DNA of 64,000 nucleotides, from positions 1 through 64,000 of the forward strand of contig NZ_RWIU01000010.1 of NCBI RefSeq assembly GCF_003944765.1. Direction: 5' to 3'. Below the pieces are notes generated by a model. The model saw only the letters and a list, made by a program, of their open reading frames with translations, did not search any database and was not told the DNA's origin. The position numbers were made by a program, and so were the translations under genes. This DNA comes from Hymenobacter perfusus (GTDB taxonomy: Bacteria; Bacteroidota; Bacteroidia; Cytophagales; Hymenobacteraceae). Positions 59,574-64,000 of this stretch are shown here, in pieces. How positions within the stretch are numbered: the stretch's first letter is position 1; each line of letters begins with the position of its first letter.

Positions 59574-62324
59574 ATGTATTTAGTCTTTGATACCGAAACC
59601 ACTGGGCTACCCGCAAGCTTCAGCGCCCCACTGTCAGACGGTGACAACTGGCCGCGCCTAGTGGAACTGGCATGGGGCATATATGGGAAGAATGGGCAGC
59701 TGCTAAGCAACGGGCAGTTGTTGGTTCGGCCGGACAACTTCGTTATCCCATCGGAGGCCGTGAGCATCCACGGCATCACGACTGAACAGGCCACGGCGCA
59801 CGGCGTAGAGCTGCGTGAAGCCCTGGAAAAGCTGGATGTTGCCGCCAGGGAATGTCAGTACGTGGTCGCTCACAACCTGGAATACGACTTAGCCATCGTG
59901 GGAGCAGAGCTACATCGACTGGGGCAGCAAATGTTTGGGGCAGATAAGCAGTTGGTTTGCACCATGCGTATGGGCTCAAATCTGGAAGGCAAGCGCAGCA
60001 AGCCCCCAAAGCTGAATGAGCTGCATGTCAATCTGTTCGGGGAAGAAATGACGGGAGCTCATCGGGCGGAAGCGGATGTGACGGCCTGTGCCCGGTGCCT
60101 GTTTGCCCTACTGCAACGGGGCGTAGCACTCCAGGCGCCCAATACTCCAGTACAGCCTGCTGCGCCTCAACCCAAGCCGGCTCTGCCGGCGATGGACTTG
60201 AATAACCGGGAATTTCAGGTCGCGCTGGATTTGATTGAGAATACCAATCGAAGCGTATTTCTGACGGGCAAAGCGGGTACGGGTAAGTCCACGTTCCTAC
60301 GGCACATCGTGGCCAACACGCGCAAGAAAGCCATCGTGATAGCCCCAACGGGTGTGGCTGCTTTGAATGCGGGCGGGATGACCATACACAAGATGTTTAG
60401 TCTGCCTCTGAGCATCTTGCAACCCAATGACCATCGAATACCCTATTTCGGCCCCCAACGCTACACAGGCGAATGCCTGAATAAAGCCCGGTACGACCTG
60501 CTCCAGGCAGTGGAGCTGGTCATCATTGATGAAGTATCGATGGTACGAGCTGATATTCTGGATGCAGTGGACCGGGCGCTGCGGCTGAATAGCCGGCGGC
60601 TCCGAGAGCCATTTGGCGGCAAGCAAGTGCTGCTCGTAGGCGATGCCTACCAATTGCCCCCGGTGCTGGTACCGGCCGACCGACAGTTGTACGAGCGTTT
60701 CTACGGGACCCGGTATTTTTTTGGAGCTCGGGTATTTGCCCAATTTCCGCTTATTACCGTGGAATTGCGCAAAGCCTATCGACAGCAGGACCCTCATTTC
60801 ATCGGGCTCCTGGACCGGGTGCGGACCAACCAAGCAGACGGGACGGATATGCGCGAGCTAAACGGCCGGCTAACAGATGCCCCCAGAGCAGCGGGACGCG
60901 GAATTACCTTAAGCACCCGGAACAAGGACGCCGAGGATTACAATGCCAATGAGCTCACCAAGCTGACTGCCCCACTGGTGAAGTTTACGGCCGTGGTGAC
61001 GGGCGACTTCGCTGAAGGCGACTTTCCGACAGCAAGAGAACTCGTGCTAAAATGCGGGGCCCAGGTAATGTTTGTGCGCAATGACCGTAGTGGCCGGTGG
61101 GTCAATGGCACCATCGGGAAGATAGTGAAGCTGGAAAAGAGCATCGTTGAAGTTGAAACCGAACAGGGTGCTACCTACACGGTGGAGGCCGAAACCTGGG
61201 ACAAGTTCACGTATGGCTACGATGAGGCGACTGGCCGAATTGAGAGCAAGGTAATCGGGACGTTCACCCAGCGCCCCCTGAAACTGGCCTGGGCGCTGAC
61301 GGTACACAAAAGCCAGGGTCTGACATTTGACGCGGTTGAGATTAATGCGCCGGGAGGCTTCTTTGATGCCGGCCAGTTATACGTAGCCCTGAGCCGGTGC
61401 CGCTCGTTTGAAGGCCTTCAATTGCGCACGGCCGTGGCACCGCGCGACGTGCGGGTGAGCCAGGAGGTGGTGGCGCTGCACCGCGGTGCTAACGACGAGC
61501 AGCAAATAGCCACTGCGCTGGAGGAAGCCCGCCCCACCAAGCTGTATCAGCGGTGCGTAAAGCTTTTCAATCGAGGTGACCTTCCAGGGGCTACAAAGGC
61601 TTTCTGTGAAGCGTTGAGCCTACGTAATGATGCTCAGAAACCAATATTCGGGCGTCTGATACGGCACAAGCTCCAAGGGCTCCTCAAGACTAAACAGCAG
61701 CTAGCTGATTTAACCGCCGCTCACGGTAAGCTAATTAGTGCTACTCAAGCGGCAGCCGCTGAGCAAGCCGTCCGAACAGCGCAGGAGCAGGGCGCCCTGG
61801 CATTAGTCAGGATGGAGCTGGATACGGCAAAAGCACAAATTCATGAAGCGCAAAAACAGCACAAAGCGCAGCAGGTTCAGTGGCAAGAAGAAAAACAACA
61901 GCTTCAACAGAAGTTGACTAGCGCCGAGCTCAAAGGGGCTTCTGAAAGCGAAAAGGCCGTCCGACTACAAATGGAACTGCAGCAGACGGTACAGGCACAT
62001 CTGCAGCAAGTAAACCAGCTAACAGATACCGAAAGACTGAAAACTGCTGAAGCGACCAAAAACGCACAGAAGCTACAGGAGAGACTAGCGCAGGCCGACG
62101 ATTTGATTGAGGCTTTGCGAGCCGAAGCAGCAAAGAAAGACAGCCACAACAAGAATCTGGAGGAAGAGCTGAAAAGGGAAAACTCCGTTATCACCCGCCT
62201 AAGAGAGGATTACAAGAAGTGTCAGGCACTGAACGCAAAACTCGAGGCCGACCTGCGCCAAGAACAATTGCTTAACCGTCCTTGGTGGCGGAAACTAACG
62301 GACTCTATCAAGTCACCATCATGA
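59574..62324 (+). CDS. DnaQ-like exonuclease fused to PIF1/RecD-type helicase and coiled coil
   Basis: 916 residues. Residues 1-175 form a DEDD exonuclease: FDTETTGLPA (first Asp/Glu), VVAHNLEYDLAIVG and AHRAEADVTACARCL (later Asp). A superfamily 1 helicase follows: Walker A LTGKAGTGKSTFLR near 229-242, VIIDEVSMVRADIL, QVLLVGDAYQLPPVL, and LTVHKSQGLTFDAV near 577-590. The last 230 residues are a long Gln/Lys/Glu coiled coil. The fusion suggests a DNA repair or replication-fork function. Its stop overlaps the glycosyltransferase start (ATGA), an unexpected coupling. Confidence 0.9.
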   Translation: MYLVFDTETTGLPASFSAPLSDGDNWPRLVELAWGIYGKNGQLLSNGQLLVRPDNFVIPSEAVSIHGITTEQATAHGVELREALEKLDVAARECQYVVAHNLEYDLAIVGAELHRLGQQMFGADKQLVCTMRMGSNLEGKRSKPPKLNELHVNLFGEEMTGAHRAEADVTACARCLFALLQRGVALQAPNTPVQPAAPQPKPALPAMDLNNREFQVALDLIENTNRSVFLTGKAGTGKSTFLRHIVANTRKKAIVIAPTGVAALNAGGMTIHKMFSLPLSILQPNDHRIPYFGPQRYTGECLNKARYDLLQAVELVIIDEVSMVRADILDAVDRALRLNSRRLREPFGGKQVLLVGDAYQLPPVLVPADRQLYERFYGTRYFFGARVFAQFPLITVELRKAYRQQDPHFIGLLDRVRTNQADGTDMRELNGRLTDAPRAAGRGITLSTRNKDAEDYNANELTKLTAPLVKFTAVVTGDFAEGDFPTARELVLKCGAQVMFVRNDRSGRWVNGTIGKIVKLEKSIVEVETEQGATYTVEAETWDKFTYGYDEATGRIESKVIGTFTQRPLKLAWALTVHKSQGLTFDAVEINAPGGFFDAGQLYVALSRCRSFEGLQLRTAVAPRDVRVSQEVVALHRGANDEQQIATALEEARPTKLYQRCVKLFNRGDLPGATKAFCEALSLRNDAQKPIFGRLIRHKLQGLLKTKQQLADLTAAHGKLISATQAAAAEQAVRTAQEQGALALVRMELDTAKAQIHEAQKQHKAQQVQWQEEKQQLQQKLTSAELKGASESEKAVRLQMELQQTVQAHLQQVNQLTDTERLKTAEATKNAQKLQERLAQADDLIEALRAEAAKKDSHNKNLEEELKRENSVITRLREDYKKCQALNAKLEADLRQEQLLNRPWWRKLTDSIKSPS

Positions 62325-63487
62325 GTTCAATCGATATACGCCCGAAAATCCTCATCCATTGCCAGTACGTGTATGGCATAGGGCACTATGTCCGAACGAT
62401 TGAGCTTGCTCGGGGCCTCAGTTCACAGTTTGAAGTATTCGTGCTTAACGGAGGGGAGATAGTGCCAAACTTCGACGTGCCGTCATCGGTAACAGTCATT
62501 CAGCTCCCAGCCATTTACAAAGAGGAAACAGAAGCCTTTCTAACTCCTGTAGACCGCTCGCAGACGCTGGAGGAATGCTTTGCCCTCCGGAGCAGAATCA
62601 TAAATCAGGCGGTTGAAGAAATTAAGCCAGCCGTTCTGATTACTGAGCACTTTCCCTTTGGATTGCTATTCGAGGGCGAAGTAGTGGAGCTGATAAACAA
62701 GGTAAAGCATGTCAGGCCAACCGCTAAAATTGTATGTAGCGTGCGGGATATCATCGAGTCCAGTGTGGGGGGAGTTCGGGATGCCCACACGTGCGATCTG
62801 CTTAATCGCAGCTATGACATGGTTCTGGTGCACGGAGATGAGCGGTTCGCCGCATTATCAACGAGTTTCCCCCTGGTCCACGAAATAAAGGTGCCCATTG
62901 TTCAGACTGGCTACATCGCGAGAAGCGTTTCAACGGTCAGTCAAAACAGCAGCAACCCCATTGTACTGGCTTCGGTTGCAGGGGGGCGGTTGGGCAATGA
63001 GTTGCTCGATGCTCTGATTGATAGCTACCCGACGACCAATGCAATAGTGAGGCATAAGCTCATCCTCTTTTCAGGCGCCTTCCAAAAAGACATTATAGCG
63101 CAACGGGATAAGCTTGGCCAGATGCAATCCGACAACATCACGCTGCATCAGTTCGATAGCCAAGAATATCTCAAATCATTTTCAGCAGCATCGCTGATAA
63201 TTTCCCTGGGGGGATATAACTCTTTAATTGAATCTATAGCAGCAAATAAGCCTCTCCTCATCTACAATCGTGATTTTGCAGGGACCAACAAGGAACAACA
63301 CCTAAGAATAAAGCTATTCGAAAGCAGCGGCCACTTAGCAATCATAACCCCAGCAGACCTGTCCCCAAACAAGCTATCGAACCTCATCAGCCGGAAGCTC
63401 ACCAATTTGCAGGTTCCTGCATGCGCGCTGAACGTGAAGGGCGCTGAAGCCTCGCGCGAGAGCCTAGCAAGGCTATTAAACGACTAG
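62321..63487 (+). CDS. glycosyltransferase (MurG/GT28-like fold)
   Basis: 388 residues from ATG 62321 (MSSIDIRPKILIHCQYVYGI). The N-terminal QYVYGIGHYVRTIELARGL carries the GxGH-type motif of GT-B enzymes such as MurG. The C-terminal half (FSAASLIISLGGYNSLIESI, then ANKPLLIYNR) is the typical donor-binding GGxNSxxE region. It transfers a sugar from a nucleotide donor; the acceptor is unknown. It lies 15 bases before a deacetylase gene, suggesting an envelope polysaccharide path. Confidence 0.85.
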   Translation: MSSIDIRPKILIHCQYVYGIGHYVRTIELARGLSSQFEVFVLNGGEIVPNFDVPSSVTVIQLPAIYKEETEAFLTPVDRSQTLEECFALRSRIINQAVEEIKPAVLITEHFPFGLLFEGEVVELINKVKHVRPTAKIVCSVRDIIESSVGGVRDAHTCDLLNRSYDMVLVHGDERFAALSTSFPLVHEIKVPIVQTGYIARSVSTVSQNSSNPIVLASVAGGRLGNELLDALIDSYPTTNAIVRHKLILFSGAFQKDIIAQRDKLGQMQSDNITLHQFDSQEYLKSFSAASLIISLGGYNSLIESIAANKPLLIYNRDFAGTNKEQHLRIKLFESSGHLAIITPADLSPNKLSNLISRKLTNLQVPACALNVKGAEASRESLARLLND

Positions 63488-63502
63488 TTAATACAGGATT
63501 AG

Positions 63503-64000
63503 GTGAACGAGAACCACAACCCCAGCGCCCCTCACAGCATTCACCTTTTGCTGTATCACCAGGTTGGCGACATCCCGCATGCGAACACTAACCTGGACTG
63601 TTTCTGTAGAACAGTAGACTTTTACTCCCAAATGGAGTTTTTAAGTAATTCCAGTTATCAAGTCATTTCATTAAGCAAGGCAACAGAACTCATCAGCAGC
63701 CAGAGCCCACCAGATGCCGATTATGTGGTGCTCACTTTCGATGACGGATGCGAGCGGTTTTATGATATAACCTTCCCCATTCTGGAAAGCTTCGGCTTCC
63801 CCTCAGCAATCTACCCGGTAGCCAACTACTTGGGCAAGCGCGCTACATGGGGGAATGTTAGGAACCGTGAGCTCAGAATCCTTTCCAGAAGCCAAATAAC
63901 GGAGCTGGCTGGACTCCAGGTTGAGATTGGGGCGCACACCATGGACCATGTTAAGTTGACAACAGTCAGTGAAGATGATGCTATCGTCCAAGTGCTCGAA
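63503..64000 (+). CDS. polysaccharide deacetylase (CE4/NodB), cut by window edge
   Basis: At least 166 residues from a GTG start preceded by AGGATTAG. VLTFDDGCERFYD holds the metal- and base-forming Asp pair (TFDDG), and VEIGAHTMDHVKL the HxxxH metal ligands, both diagnostic of the NodB domain. YHQVGDIPHANTN at the start is also typical. Such enzymes remove N-acetyl groups from polysaccharides during capsule or envelope modification. The C-terminal part lies beyond the window. It is grouped with the glycosyltransferase. Confidence 0.88.
   Translation, partial: MNENHNPSAPHSIHLLLYHQVGDIPHANTNLDCFCRTVDFYSQMEFLSNSSYQVISLSKATELISSQSPPDADYVVLTFDDGCERFYDITFPILESFGFPSAIYPVANYLGKRATWGNVRNRELRILSRSQITELAGLQVEIGAHTMDHVKLTTVSEDDAIVQVLE

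Noticed and set aside
1..64000. CRISPR arrays, tRNA or rRNA genes
   Set aside because: No regularly spaced repeat-spacer pattern and no tRNA or rRNA-like stretch was seen; the iteron copies are origin repeats with no unique spacers of constant length.

Overview
The window looks like part of a large conjugative plasmid from a GC-rich member of the Bacteroidetes, most likely Hymenobacter or a close relative. This is inferred from gene families and base composition, not from a search. The evidence is a Bacteroidetes-type mating apparatus (TraE/F/G/J/K/M/N/O-like), a BfmA/BtgA-type mobilisation protein beside a MobB-like relaxase and a TraG/VirD4-type coupling protein, a ParA plus small partner pair, and a Rep_3-type initiator preceded by iterons. 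Short genes, ATGA-type overlaps and weak ribosome binding sites fit the same phylum.

Layout. 0-2.2 kb: 5' end of an IS630-type transposase gene, an unknown gene and a secreted NucA-like nuclease. 2.2-7.9 kb (minus): Fic toxin/VbhA-like antitoxin, coupling protein, relaxase and accessory mobilisation protein. 7.9-12 kb: a TTTCTG-rich spacer, parA and partner, iteron origin and repB. 12-13.9 kb: a broken hipB-like gene, then an intact XRE/HipA pair. 14-20.7 kb (minus): a visibly AT-richer six-gene operon (SnoaL-like, QueA-like, PqqD-like, SPASM radical SAM, B12-binding radical SAM, and a PLP-decarboxylase-fold protein lacking its catalytic Lys and Cys). It resembles a RiPP or small-molecule pathway and matches nothing I can name. 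20.7-26.8 kb: IS1/IS3 debris flanking a subtilase and a membrane-protein gene, with two striking palindromes upstream of the subtilase. 26.8-28.3 kb: a three-gene HipBST module whose operators match those in front of the broken hipB copy. 28.4-31.7 kb (minus): small plasmid genes and an ArdC-like antirestriction protein. 32-33.9 kb: umuDC. 34-34.9 kb: an AT-rich Mrr-like nuclease gene. 35-37.6 kb: a TOPRIM-domain protein. 38-49.2 kb: the mating-pair operon, bracketed by two paralogous small proteins and closed by a strong terminator. 51-55.5 kb (minus): ECF sigma factor, anti-sigma/TPR-like protein and TPR-CHAT protease. 55.8-58.1 kb: DUF4258, HNH, unknown and DUF4407-like genes. 58.3-64 kb: a 2-hydroxyacid dehydrogenase, an exonuclease-helicase fusion, a glycosyltransferase and a polysaccharide deacetylase running off the window.

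How it fits together. Rep, Par, Mob and Tra genes form the backbone. Fic/VbhA, HipBA and HipBST are addiction-type modules. ArdC, UmuDC and the exonuclease-helicase would help establishment or DNA repair. Three blocks look like cargo: the radical-SAM/QueA operon, the subtilase pair and the sigma/CHAT module. No CRISPR array, tRNA or rRNA gene was seen.
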